Below are positions 34,466 to 44,009 of a stretch of DNA of 64,000 nt, piece by piece. The translations under genes were made by a program, and so were the position numbers. A model generated the notes under the pieces. The model did no database searches, had not been told where the DNA came from, and saw nothing but the letters and a program-made list of their open reading frames with translations. The stretch comes from Spirosoma rhododendri. Lineage in GTDB: Bacteria > Bacteroidota > Bacteroidia > Cytophagales > Spirosomataceae. Positions within the stretch are counted from its first letter, which is position 1, and each line of letters starts with the position of its first letter. The stretch lies in assembly GCF_012849055.1 (NCBI RefSeq), contig NZ_CP051677.1:620001-684000 (forward strand), in the 5' to 3' direction.

Positions 34466-35809
34466 GCGTTTTTAGTACGGAAGACGGTACAGGCGAAGAA
34501 CACCAGAAAACAGTAAGCGGTTGTAATCAGGTTGGTACTGAGCAGCGCGCCGTACTTGCCGTCGGTCAGGCGGAGGGCGTCGGGCAGGGGCAGAAACGTC
34601 AGCAGGGCACCCAGTACCAGCCCACCCACGACCGACAGATGAAAAGCGATGCGCGGTACGGCGACATTCCAAAACAAAAAAATCGGTGCCAGTCCCAGCA
34701 CGAGCGTTCCGCTGATGGTCGTGGCCGACAGAATAACCGGATCGAAGAAAACCGGGATCGTACCCAGCACCGTCAGTACGACCATTGCCCAGCGGCCGGT
34801 CGTAACATTGGGTGTTTCCGCGTTGCCTAAATCGATGCTGACCAGTTTGGAAAACGATGCCATCGCCGAATCAAGCGTCGATGACGCCGACGTAACCATG
34901 ATCAGGTTCATCAGCAACAGCATCGGTACGCCAAAGTATTTCGCGACGGCCACCGGTGCTTCACCCGACAGATCGTTGAGTTTGGCGAAGATACCGACAA
35001 AGCTGAAGAAGATGATGCACAGCGAGCCGATTGCCCCCGCCCAGAGGTACGAACGAAGCGTGGTGCGGGGGTCGGAGATGAAGCCCCGGTCGGTCAGGAC
35101 GGGGTCGTGGAAGGGGTAGCTCAGGCACTGCACCAGCGCCACCAGCAGCAGGTCGAGGCCCTGCCCCAATTCCCAGCGGCCACTGCTCACGAAGGGCGTC
35201 AGGCTACCCCCGTACTGCGGCAGGATGAACCCCAGAATTACCGTCAGCAGCCCCACAAACAGCGTCAGTTGAATTACATCGGTCATGATCGAACTGCTCA
35301 TGCCGCCTTTCAGCGTGTAAGCCAGCGTCAGCAGCGTAAAGACGACGATGGCGATGTAGTAGCTGCTCGTGCCGGTCGCGCCGAAGTACGAGCCGATCAC
35401 GATGGTATTCGACCAGATTTCGTTGTACAACCGAATGATAATCAGCCCCGTAAACACAACCACCGCCCCCGGCCGAACTTCGTTTCCAGAAAATGGTGAA
35501 TACTCCGGTAGCCGCCTTTAGTCCGCATGGCCACCAGCACAAAGCCCGCCACTACAAACGATAGGTAGTAGCCCGCGTAAGCCACCCCGCCCACCAACCC
35601 GAAGCTGTGGCCCAGGTTGGCGGCATTGGTGATCGACTTGGCAAACAGCCACGAAATGACCAGACTGCTCGTCAAATAGACCGTGTTCGGCGCGTGGTGA
35701 TTGCGCGCACCTTTGAAAAATTCGGGGCGGTGCGGGCAAACGGTGCCACGATATACAGCACCACGCTGGAAGCCAGCACCAGCACCCATTGAAAAACACT
35801 ACTCGTCAT
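34462..35809 (-). pseudogene. Sodium:solute symporter (SSS family), two single-base frameshifts
   Basis: An inner-membrane sodium/solute symporter; the substrate is probably the sugar or derivative imported by the SusC/SusD pair upstream. Three frames carry successive pieces: start to about 35727 (VFQWVLVLASSVVLYIVAPF), 35470 to 35727 (NTVYLTSSLVISWLFAKSITN), and 34462-35463 (the remaining helices). Adding one base at the four-G run 35724-35727 and one at the five-C run 35466-35470 joins them into 449 residues, slightly short for the family. The start at 35809 lies 6 bases after the susD stop. Two slips in one gene point to sequencing error; a true decayed gene is the alternative. Confidence 0.8.
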
Positions 35810-35815
35810 CGGCGG

Positions 35816-37264
35816 TTAGTTCACGTCCCACCAGACGGGGGCGTTGATGCTGTTGTTGTTGATTTTGTCGGCGGCTTTCTTGTACTGCACGTTGTTGAGC
35901 GCGCTTTCCGTGCCGGGATATGGCATCCTGACGGGAATCAGGTTGTTATTCAGACTGGCCGAAATCGTTTTTAGGCGGGGGAAACCCGTCCGGCGCCACT
36001 CGATCCAGCCTTCGTAGCCGTTGTTGATGTTCGCCAGCCATTTCTGCGTCAGAATCTGCTCAATCGGGTTCTGCCCGTTCTGCTTGTACGCCACCGCATT
36101 GCTGCTCAGATAGCTCGTCGGCAGGGTGGTTTGCCAGTATTCAAACGCCTGCGTGATGCCGCGTTCGTACCAGTCCTTCGCCGATGCCGACACCAGCCCC
36201 CGCTCGGCGGCTTCGGCCAGCAACAGGCTCGTTTCAGCAGCGGTCATGAAATTGGCCGACAGCTTATCCGAATTCTCGCGGAAGATACTACCCGTCAGGG
36301 AGTAATCGGCGACGGAGATCGACAGCTTCGAAGCATCCGGTCCGTTCAATAGCCCCTTGTACGTGCCGGGTTTGGCGGTCGTCGACCGGAAGTACGTTTG
36401 TATACGGGGATCGCTCAGGTTCGTCAGGATTTCCTGGCTGGTCAGCGACATAATGAACAGGTTGTAGTCGCCAACGCGGGCCGTCGACATACGGAAATTA
36501 TTAGGCTGCGTCGAGAAGCGGAACGCGGCATTGTCGGTGTTGGCCTTAATGAAATTTCCCTCCGTCAGCACCTTCTGCAAGTCCGACTTCACATCGACCC
36601 GACCCGAAATACGCATCAGGTATTTGATCTTGAGCGAATTGGCAAACAGCACCCACTTCGTGCGGTTACCGCTGAAAATAATGTCACCATCGAGGGCCGT
36701 CGCGCCTTTGTATGCATTGATCGACGCGATGCCTTTGTTGAGGTTGTCGAGAATACCGCCAGATGCCGTATAGATGGCTTCCTGCCCATCGTAGGCGGGG
36801 GTGATAACGCCCGACTGCCCCGACAGGGCTTCGCTGTAGGGCACGTCGCCGTACAGGTCGGTCAGGGCGGCCGTCATGTACGCTTTCATAATCAGCGCCG
36901 GACCTTCATACACCCCGTAGGCCACGTTGGCGCGAGACTTTTGCAGGATGATCTCGTTGTCGCGCAGGTTGGTGTACAGAAACGGCCACGGATTACCGCC
37001 GTACTGCGGCTCCGACAGGCTGTGCCGGTCGAAGAGGTTGAAGTCGATGGCGGTGAAGTACTGCCCCAGCAGGTTCCCGGCCACAAACGCTTCGTACGAC
37101 ATCTGTTCGCCGTAGTCGAACAGCACTTTCCGCATCAGCAGCGACGGCTGAACATCGACCGGCGCGTTGGGGTTGGTATTGATCTCCTTGAACCCGTCCG
37201 TACAGCTCTGGAATACGCCGAGCAGCACGAGCAGGAGGAGTTTAGTATACAGGTTTCGTTTCAT
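35816..37264 (-). CDS. SusD/RagB-family nutrient-binding lipoprotein (SusD-like type 2)
   Basis: A 482-residue surface lipoprotein that binds glycans or oligomers above its SusC channel. The signal peptide ends FQSC (Cys about residue 21), and the mature start DGFKEINTNPNAP is typical of the SusD-like type 2 group. TPR-like helical pairs follow, with YGDVPYSEALSG and the terminal LPYPGTESALN..Y motif near 450-465. It lies 178 bases downstream of susC with repeat D2 in between, and 6 bases upstream of the symporter. Substrate unknown; no glycosidase is in the operon. Confidence 0.92.
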   Translation of the reverse strand: MKRNLYTKLLLLVLLGVFQSCTDGFKEINTNPNAPVDVQPSLLMRKVLFDYGEQMSYEAFVAGNLLGQYFTAIDFNLFDRHSLSEPQYGGNPWPFLYTNLRDNEIILQKSRANVAYGVYEGPALIMKAYMTAALTDLYGDVPYSEALSGQSGVITPAYDGQEAIYTASGGILDNLNKGIASINAYKGATALDGDIIFSGNRTKWVLFANSLKIKYLMRISGRVDVKSDLQKVLTEGNFIKANTDNAAFRFSTQPNNFRMSTARVGDYNLFIMSLTSQEILTNLSDPRIQTYFRSTTAKPGTYKGLLNGPDASKLSISVADYSLTGSIFRENSDKLSANFMTAAETSLLLAEAAERGLVSASAKDWYERGITQAFEYWQTTLPTSYLSSNAVAYKQNGQNPIEQILTQKWLANINNGYEGWIEWRRTGFPRLKTISASLNNNLIPVRMPYPGTESALNNVQYKKAADKINNNSINAPVWWDVN

Positions 37265-37319
37265 GGCTATGTTGCAAGTCGGTTGACTTTGTTGATTCTC
37301 TCGGTTTGGCTTTCACCTT

Positions 37320-37420
37320 CCGGTTTGTGTTACCCCCCGTCCCCCTGAAGGGGGAGAAGTCACCGCAGTAAATGCCGGGTCCTCACCCCCTTTAGGGGGA
37401 CGGGGGGTAACACAAACCGG
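37320..37420. repeat. Family D inverted repeat, copy 2
   Basis: Perfect 27-base arms begin CCGGTTTGTGTTACCCCCCG and end CGGGGGGTAACACAAACCGG. The core AAGTCACCGCAG..AAATGCCG recurs in copies 3 and 4. It sits between susC and susD, where it might lower downstream expression or shape transcript processing. Confidence 0.85.
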
Positions 37421-37442
37421 GTTAAATCCCCGGCTAACTCGG

Positions 37443-40400
37443 TTAAAAATTCACGCTTAGTTTAACCCCGATATTCCGGCTCGACGGGTAGGTCATGTCC
37501 TCGACGCCCCGCTGAAACTGCTGCTGCTGAAACGACGTCTGCTCCGGGTCGAAGTGCTGCATGTGCGACAGCGCGAACAGATTGCGGCCTACGACGGCCA
37601 CCGTCAGCCGCTGCATTCGCAGTTTCTGGGCGAGCCAGGCCGTTTCGGGCACGGTGTAACCGATGCTCATCTCGCGCAGCTTCACATACGACGCGTTGTA
37701 GGTGCTGTTCTCTTCGTTGTTGCGGTCGTAGTACATCCGGTAGTAAGTCTCGGCCGGAATGGCGCGGGTGTTTTGCTGGTACACGGGGTTTTCGGCCGTG
37801 CCCGTATTCACCACGCCTTTCGCAACGATACCCGCGTCGGGGCGGTCGGCGGTTTCGATCAGTTGACCCGCTACACCCGCCAGGGCCAGCGTCCGCGACA
37901 CCAGCACCCCACCCTGCCGCCAGTCGAGGAGGAAGTTCAGGTTCCAGTTTTTCACGCTGATCTGATTGTTCAGGCCGAGCATGAAATCGGGGTTGTAGTT
38001 GCCCAGTTTTTTCAGTGTATTGTCGGCGATGTATTGCCCGTTGGCCCCGACGATAAACTCACCCTGCGCGTTCCGCAAGTAGCCCGTTCCCCACATATCG
38101 CCCATGCGGTCGCCCTGCCGGACCTGATACCAGACCGTTTGGTTAACGTTGTCGTAGATACGATTGTACCCCAGCGTCAGCGTACCGGCTTCGTCGGGCA
38201 GCGACACGACCGTCGAGCGGTTGCGGCTGAAATTCAGGTTGACGTTCCACCGGACGCTGTTGGTCTGTATGGGCGTGAGCGTCACGACGGCCTCTAACCC
38301 GCGCGAGCGCACCGCCCCGCCGTTGATGACCCGTTCGCTATAGCCCGTTGGCTGGGCGATGGGCAGCGACAGAATCTGGTTGCTGGTGAGTGCGTCGTAG
38401 TAGGTCAGGTCGAAACCGAGCCGGTCGTTGAAGAAGCGGATGTCGGCCCCCACTTCAAAGGAAGTTGTCGATTCCGGCTTCAGGTTGGTGTTGGCGATGC
38501 TGCTCTGCGCGCTGAACGCGGGCTGCGAAAACACCGGCGTCCGGGCGTTGAATACGCCGGTCGTCTGGTACGGGCTGGTGTCGTTGCCGACATTGGCGAC
38601 GCTCGCCCGCACTTTGGCAAACGAGATGCCGTAGGGCAACCGGAACTGGTTCGACAGCACCCAACTGGCCGACACCGAGGGGTAGAAAAACGAGGTATTG
38701 GCCGTCGACGTGGGCGTCGCTAGGGCACTCGACCAGTCGTTACGGCCCGTAATGTCGACGAACAGCAGGTCGCGGTAGCTCAGCTTCGCCAGCGCGTACA
38801 GGCTGTTGATGCGCTTGCGGCCCACCTGCTGATACACCTCCACCGGCGACGCAGCATTGGTCAGTTTGAACACGCCCGGCTGCGCCAGCGACAGGGCCTG
38901 ATCCTGATCAAACGACGTCTGCTGATTCATCTGGTTGCCTCCGGCCGATACGTCGAGCGAGAGCGGCCCCAGGTTGCGGGTGTAGTTCAGCAAGAAATCA
39001 GTGTTGACTTCCCGGAAATAGACCCGGTTCTCGGCGTAGGCACCGTTGCGGAAGCGGTTGCTGCTGAACGCCCGCCGGAACTGCCGGGCTTCGCTGGAGT
39101 AGTCCATCCCGCTCCGCACGATCACCCGGAAATGCTCGGCAATGTCGGCCGTGGCGGAGATGTTACCGATAAGCCGGTCACGATTGAACGAGTTGCGGTT
39201 TTCGTAGAGCGTGAAATACGGGTTGTCGAAGTAGGTGTAGTTGTACGAAAACTGCTGCACGTTTTCCAGCCCCGGCTGCCAGTACTGCTTCATCGGGTTG
39301 ACGTCGGTTTGCCGCCCCAGCCACGCGCTCATGGCGTAGTTGATGTTTTCGGAACCGTACTTCGTCGCTGGCCGATTATCGCTGCTACTGTTGATGTAGT
39401 TGATAGATGAGTTGATTTTCAGCCATTTCACCGGCTCGAATTGCAGCTTGGCCGCCAGCGTTTTCCGGTCGAGGTTGACACCCGGAATGGTCGATTGGCT
39501 GTTCAGATCGGAGAACGACAGGCGGTAGTTGCCCTTCGCATAACTACCCGACACGGCCAGGTTGTTGATGGCCGTATGCCCAAGCTGATAAAAACTGCTG
39601 ACGTTGTCGGGGTGCGAAACGAAAGGCGTGGGCGTGATCGGCTGACCACTGTAGACGTAAATGTCGCCCCCGCGCACGGTACGGCCGTCGGGCAGCGACA
39701 CGGGGCTGTCGTACTGCTGAATCAGCAAACCAGCGTCAAGGCGCGGGCCGTAGCTGTACGAAATGTTGTCGTTGATGCCCCCGCCCAGGCCGTTGACGTA
39801 TTTGAATGCGCCACTGTTGCCCTGCCCGTAACTGTTCTGAAAACGGGGCAACTGAAACGGCCGCTCGGCGAAGAACGTGCTGTTGAAACTGACGCCGATG
39901 CCTTTATTGGTGACCCCGTCTTTGGTCGTAATCAGGATGACGCCGTTGGATGCGCGGGTGCCGTAGAGCGCAGCCGCACCGGGGCCTTTCAGCACCGACA
40001 CCGCAGCCACATCGTCGGGGTTGATCTCCATCGCCCCATTGCCGAAGTCGATTTCCTGAAACCCGTTGGCATCGTCGTTGACGTTGTTAACCACCGTCGC
40101 GTTGTTGATTGGAATACCGTCGACAACAAACAGCGGGTTGGTATTGGTGAACGACGATTCGCCCCGGATGGTGATTTTCGACGACGAACCAACGCCCGTC
40201 GACCCGGCCGAAATGTTTACACCCGCTACTTTCCCGGCCAGATTGTCCAGAAAATTGGGGGCTTTGACGTCACTGATGAGCCGCCCATCGACCTTCTGAA
40301 TCGCATAGCCCAGGCTGCGGGCGTTGCGTTCCAGTCCCAGTGCCGTCACAACGACTTCGTTGAGGGCCAGCCCTTCCTCCAGCTCGACCGTCAGGCTGTT

Positions 40401-40652
40401 TTGCCCGGTGTAGGGTATCTCCTGCGTCCGGTAACCGAGGTACGAAAATACCAGTACGTCGGTGGATTTGAGATTGGTCAGGCTGAATGTGCCGCCGTTG
40501 TTGGTGAGTGTACCGGTCAGCGTGCCTTTCACCGCGATGCTCACTCCCGCGATGGGCTGTTGCGTGGCTTTGTCAGTAACTTGCCCGGTCAGTTTCTGGG
40601 CGGATACGGTGAGTGTTGTGAGCAGAAAGAAAAAAAGTAGGGGTAACCTCAT
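37443..40652 (-). CDS. SusC/RagA-family TonB-linked outer-membrane protein
   Basis: A 1069-residue TonB-dependent transporter. From the ATG at 40652 come a signal peptide (1-19, ending TVSAQ), a carboxypeptidase-regulatory-like domain (about 20-100), the plug with SSKITIRGESSF and PLFVVDGIPI, then the 22-strand barrel ending in GVKLSVNF. With SusD it imports a polymer or oligomer. A GTG at 40661 is three codons upstream but the ATG begins the signal peptide. It is first in the operon susC-susD-symporter-metallophosphoesterase. No anti-sigma/sigma pair is adjacent. Confidence 0.95.
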   Translation of the reverse strand: MRLPLLFFFLLTTLTVSAQKLTGQVTDKATQQPIAGVSIAVKGTLTGTLTNNGGTFSLTNLKSTDVLVFSYLGYRTQEIPYTGQNSLTVELEEGLALNEVVVTALGLERNARSLGYAIQKVDGRLISDVKAPNFLDNLAGKVAGVNISAGSTGVGSSSKITIRGESSFTNTNPLFVVDGIPINNATVVNNVNDDANGFQEIDFGNGAMEINPDDVAAVSVLKGPGAAALYGTRASNGVILITTKDGVTNKGIGVSFNSTFFAERPFQLPRFQNSYGQGNSGAFKYVNGLGGGINDNISYSYGPRLDAGLLIQQYDSPVSLPDGRTVRGGDIYVYSGQPITPTPFVSHPDNVSSFYQLGHTAINNLAVSGSYAKGNYRLSFSDLNSQSTIPGVNLDRKTLAAKLQFEPVKWLKINSSINYINSSSDNRPATKYGSENINYAMSAWLGRQTDVNPMKQYWQPGLENVQQFSYNYTYFDNPYFTLYENRNSFNRDRLIGNISATADIAEHFRVIVRSGMDYSSEARQFRRAFSSNRFRNGAYAENRVYFREVNTDFLLNYTRNLGPLSLDVSAGGNQMNQQTSFDQDQALSLAQPGVFKLTNAASPVEVYQQVGRKRINSLYALAKLSYRDLLFVDITGRNDWSSALATPTSTANTSFFYPSVSASWVLSNQFRLPYGISFAKVRASVANVGNDTSPYQTTGVFNARTPVFSQPAFSAQSSIANTNLKPESTTSFEVGADIRFFNDRLGFDLTYYDALTSNQILSLPIAQPTGYSERVINGGAVRSRGLEAVVTLTPIQTNSVRWNVNLNFSRNRSTVVSLPDEAGTLTLGYNRIYDNVNQTVWYQVRQGDRMGDMWGTGYLRNAQGEFIVGANGQYIADNTLKKLGNYNPDFMLGLNNQISVKNWNLNFLLDWRQGGVLVSRTLALAGVAGQLIETADRPDAGIVAKGVVNTGTAENPVYQQNTRAIPAETYYRMYYDRNNEENSTYNASYVKLREMSIGYTVPETAWLAQKLRMQRLTVAVVGRNLFALSHMQHFDPEQTSFQQQQFQRGVEDMTYPSSRNIGVKLSVNF

Positions 40653-40961
40653 AGGGTACACGTTGGGTGAACGGATTGATTAAGTGCTACGGCAATATAC
40701 GGCCTGATTTCTGATCTGGATGGGTATTCAACCAGCGACTTATCGACAAATTTCAGGCTGTGTAAAACGAATATCGACTACAAATCTAGCGCTTTTCCGA
40801 CTCAGCATTTACCGCGAATCTGTTGGCAGGTGGTTATGGAATCGAGACAGTATGTGCATCAATGGATCAGTACTTTGGCGGTCGTGGCATCACGGTTTGT
40901 TAATGAAGACGAATTAGGGGGGCTACTGTGAAAGACCTTTCACCCAGCCATGTTAAATACG
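40653..40961. other. Gap upstream of susC with no gene seen
   Basis: Short open frames here lack any family pattern, start signals or neighbours to support them. On the minus strand the sequence CCGTATATTGCCG at about 40690 is a possible, imperfect -7 region for susC. Otherwise nothing was recognised. Confidence 0.4.
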
Positions 40962-40995
40962 CCCCCGTCCCCCTGAGAGGTTGTTTGGGGAAGCA
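40962..40995. repeat. Composite repeat fragment shared with 17917-17940
   Basis: CCCCCTGAGAGGTTGTTTGG..GGAA is the exact inverse complement of a block at 17917-17940, joined to a family D-like CGCCCCCGTCC end. It probably marks a worn or partial element next to repeats C2 and D3. Confidence 0.6.
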
Positions 40996-41023
40996 TGGTT
41001 CGGGCTAAAAATGACCTTTTTTG

Positions 41024-41106
41024 TCATCCCGAGCTTGCGAGGGATCTTCGTTAAAAGCAAGAAAACCGCCTGTTAACGAAGATCCCTCGCAAGCTCGGGA
41101 TGACAA
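41024..41106. repeat. Family C inverted repeat, copy 2 (37-base perfect arms)
   Basis: Arms TTTTTGTCATCCCGAGCTTG.. and ..CAAGCTCGGGATGACAAAAA pair over 37 bases, with a loop of about 19 bases. Loop sequence AAAACCGCCTGT matches copies 1 and 3. Confidence 0.88.
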
Positions 41107-41111
41107 AAACA

Positions 41112-41196
41112 CGTTTACCCCCCGTCCCCCTGAAGGGGGAGAGGACTCGGCATTTGCTGCGGTGACTTCTCCCCCTTCAGGGGACGGGGGTAAACG
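41112..41196. repeat. Family D inverted repeat, copy 3
   Basis: CGTTTACCCCCCGTCCCCCT and GGGGACGGGGGTAAACG ends with near-perfect pairing. The core CGGCATTTGCTGCGGTGACT is the inverse complement of the core of copies 2 and 4. Confidence 0.85.
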
Positions 41197-41289
41197 GACC
41201 AGCACGTTACAACCCTACTTAACAATTCTTAACAACCTGATTTAAGGAATCTTAACAGCCTGCCAATAATCCGCATTTGGTGCCGCCTG

Positions 41290-41297
41290 TACTTTTG
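41290..41297 (+). promoter_or_regulatory. Bacteroidetes -7 promoter box
   Basis: TACTTTTG lies 38 bases before the barrel ATG at 41335. No good TTTG occurs at the usual -33 distance. Confidence 0.5.
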
Positions 41298-41334
41298 CCG
41301 CTACTGTCAACGCGTTCTGATTCTTATTTCGGGC

Positions 41335-43788
41335 ATGAAAAACCTTTTCTGGCTATTCCTTCTATCCACACTATTTTTCAACACCGTTCGGGCGCAGTCG
41401 GGCGGTAGTACCCAGCCCGGCAATGCTACCCTACTGAGCGGCACAGTGATCGATTCAACAGCGCGCAAACCGGTGTCGTTTGCGACCGTCGCACTGCTTA
41501 AAAGCACCACCATCACGACCGGCACGACGACCGACGAGCAGGGCCGTTTCAGCTTTACCGACGTTACGCCCGGCTCCTACACCCTGACCGTTTCGTTTGT
41601 CGGTTACCGCACAACCACCCGGCCGGGGGTAACGATAACAGCCGGGCAACCAACCGATTTAGGGACAGTATCGCTCCGGGCCGATACGCGTACGCTGGGC
41701 GAAGTGAACGTGGTGGCGCAAAAACCGCTGATCGAAGACAAAGGCGACCGGCTGGTGTACAACGCGGAAAATGACTTGGCCAACGCGGGCGGCACGGCGG
41801 TCGACGTAATGCGGAAGGTGCCGATGCTGTCGGTCGATCTGGATGGTACGCTGAAAATGCGCGGCAGCAGCAACATCAAAGTGCTGGTCAACGGCAAACC
41901 GTCGGCCATTATGGCCCGCAATCTGGCCGACGCGCTGAAGCAGATGCCCGCCAACAGCATCAAAAGTATTGAAGTCATTACCAGTCCGGGGGCGAAATAC
42001 GACGCGGAAGGTTCGGCGGGCGTTATCAACATCATCACTAAAAAAGCCATCACCGGTACCAACGGATCGGTCAACGCGACGGGCGGCAACCTGAACCGGG
42101 GGCTGGGGCTGAACCTGACGGTGAAGGGAAAGAAACTGGGTTTCGCTACTCAACTCAACAGCGATCAGTACCGCAATATCTCCAGTTCGAGCGGTAACCG
42201 CACAACGCTGGTCGATGGGCAACCCGCCGGTGATCTGTATCAGCGTAGCGACCGGGACAACATCAGCCTGTCGGGCAACGGCACGATGAGCATCGACTAC
42301 GACCCCGACTCGCTTAACCGCATCAGTTTGTCGGCGACGGCCTGGGGCGGCAATTTCCCCAACAACGTAAACCTGTACACCCGGCAGACCGACGCGCAGG
42401 GGGCTGTCGTGCAGGAATATGACCGCGCCATTCGCCACCGTAACCCGTTCGGCAATACGGAGTTTAACCTCGGCTGGACGCGCACGTTCAAGCAGCCCGG
42501 CCGCGAATTTTCGGTGCTGTCGCAGTACAGCCGCACCCCCGACAACTACTTCTACGACCTCAGCCAAACCACGCCCGGCTCCGACGCGACGACCTATCTG
42601 GAACGGGCCACCAACTACAGCCGCAACAAGGAATACACGCTGCAAACCGACTACGCACACCCGTTCAAACTCAACTGGCACGACACCACGACCGCCAAAC
42701 TGGAAGTGGGGGCCAAAACCATCCGGCGCGACATCGGCAGCGACTACCTGATCGAATCGTCGCTGACGGGCCGCGAAGCCGACTACGCCATCGATCCCGC
42801 CCGCTCGAATCAGTTTACGTATAGTCAGCAGGTTACAGCGGGTTACGCGTCGCTGAAGCTGGATACGAAAAGCAAATGGAGCCTGACATCGGGGCTTCGG
42901 CTGGAGCACACCCGCATCATGGGCGACTTCCCGACAACGAACACATCGTTCAGCAACGGGTACACCAACCTGATTCCAAGCGTGACGCTGGCGAAAACGA
43001 TGCGTGAAAAACACACGGTCAAGGCGAGTTACACGCAGCGTATTTCGCGCCCACTGATCTGGTACCTCAACCCCTACCGTGACTACACCGACGCCAAAAA
43101 CGTTCGCACCGGCAACCCCTACCTAAGTCCCGAACTGACACACGCGACGGAACTGTCGTACAGCACGTTCAACAAGGAAGGCTCATCGTTCAACGCGGCT
43201 TTGTACTGGCGGCAGACCAACAATTCCATCGAATTTCTGACCACCGTCGACGCGCAGGGCGTGGGGCTGAGCGGCCCGCAAAACATTGGCCGCAATGCAA
43301 GCTACGGCCTGAACATCAACGGCGTCTGGCAGGCCAGCAAAGCCCTGAGCGTCACGGTCGGCACCGACATTGTGTACGTCGATCTGATCAGCCGGGCACT
43401 GAGCCTGCGGAACCGGGGCTGGATCGGCAACTTTAACGCGACCGTCAGCTACAAACTGCCGCACGACCTGACGCTCGAAGCGAACGGCTATGCCAACACG
43501 GGCGGGGTGGCACTCCAGAGCGATTACTCCGGCGTTTTTTTCTACGGGCTGTCGGCAAAGAAAGAGTTTATGACCAAAAAAGCCAGCCTGACGCTCAACA
43601 TCAACAACCCATTTACGCCCGCCAACATCCTGTCGGTCAACCAGTTTTCGACGACGTTCGTGGCGCAGCAGCGGCTGGCCTTCGTCAACCAATCAGTTCG
43701 GCTGACGTTCAGCTACAAGTTCGGCTCGACCAGTTCGGGCAGCGGTAAAACCAGCCGCAAAATCGCCAACGACGACAGCAAACGGTAA
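41335..43788 (+). CDS. TonB-dependent outer-membrane beta-barrel family protein (OMP_b-brl_3)
   Basis: An 817-residue outer-membrane receptor. Signal peptide (1-20, ending TVRAQ), carboxypeptidase-regulatory-like domain (about 30-115, LSGTVIDSTARKPVSFATV and YTLTVSFVGYRT), plug domain with VDVMRKVPMLSVD and IKVLVNGKPSAIM and IEVITSPGAKYDAEGSAGVINI, then a barrel with repeated aromatic strand ends and C-terminal LTFSYKFG followed by a short Ser/Gly/Lys tail. This class is often used for peptide, metal-chelate or unknown ligands. It is monocistronic. Unlike the relative at 21621-24502, its frame is intact. Confidence 0.92.
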   Translation: MKNLFWLFLLSTLFFNTVRAQSGGSTQPGNATLLSGTVIDSTARKPVSFATVALLKSTTITTGTTTDEQGRFSFTDVTPGSYTLTVSFVGYRTTTRPGVTITAGQPTDLGTVSLRADTRTLGEVNVVAQKPLIEDKGDRLVYNAENDLANAGGTAVDVMRKVPMLSVDLDGTLKMRGSSNIKVLVNGKPSAIMARNLADALKQMPANSIKSIEVITSPGAKYDAEGSAGVINIITKKAITGTNGSVNATGGNLNRGLGLNLTVKGKKLGFATQLNSDQYRNISSSSGNRTTLVDGQPAGDLYQRSDRDNISLSGNGTMSIDYDPDSLNRISLSATAWGGNFPNNVNLYTRQTDAQGAVVQEYDRAIRHRNPFGNTEFNLGWTRTFKQPGREFSVLSQYSRTPDNYFYDLSQTTPGSDATTYLERATNYSRNKEYTLQTDYAHPFKLNWHDTTTAKLEVGAKTIRRDIGSDYLIESSLTGREADYAIDPARSNQFTYSQQVTAGYASLKLDTKSKWSLTSGLRLEHTRIMGDFPTTNTSFSNGYTNLIPSVTLAKTMREKHTVKASYTQRISRPLIWYLNPYRDYTDAKNVRTGNPYLSPELTHATELSYSTFNKEGSSFNAALYWRQTNNSIEFLTTVDAQGVGLSGPQNIGRNASYGLNINGVWQASKALSVTVGTDIVYVDLISRALSLRNRGWIGNFNATVSYKLPHDLTLEANGYANTGGVALQSDYSGVFFYGLSAKKEFMTKKASLTLNINNPFTPANILSVNQFSTTFVAQQRLAFVNQSVRLTFSYKFGSTSSGSGKTSRKIANDDSKR

Positions 43789-43889
43789 GCAGGTCATCGT
43801 TGTGTCGCCTTCACGTAATCGGCTAGCCTAGCCCTCGCAGGAGCTACTTGTTACTGCACTACTTTTTAGGGTAATAATGCTATCCACTT

Positions 43890-43970
43890 ACTATATAGTG
43901 CTGCTTACTTACCATAGAGCGTCGTTCACTTCCTTTCTCAAAACGACCCCGGTAGCGGAGTTTACATTTG
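43890..43970 (+). promoter_or_regulatory. Promoter region of the curlin genes: ACTATATAGT palindrome and TACATTTG box
   Basis: A perfect 10-base palindrome ACTATATAGT lies at 43890-43899, within CACTTACTATATAGTGCTG, and may bind a regulator. TACATTTG at 43963-43970 fits the -7 consensus and is 40 bases before the preferred ATG at 44010. The -33 position is not TTTG, so activation by a bound factor is plausible. Confidence 0.45.
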
Positions 43971-44009
43971 ACTCATCAATTGCCCAACGAGTCTACTCCC
44001 TGCCCTATC

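Noticed and set aside
39441..40640. Long open frame on the plus strand opposite susC
   Set aside because: It mirrors a clear SusC protein, has no family motif and a composition skewed to Val/Arg/Asp typical of antisense frames in GC-rich DNA.
40720..40917. Possible small gene in the gap upstream of susC
   Set aside because: No recognisable domain, no promoter or ribosome-binding signal, Cys/Trp-rich random-looking sequence.
41659..43014. Long minus-strand frame opposite the TonB barrel gene
   Set aside because: Antisense shadow of a well-supported barrel; no start signal or motif.
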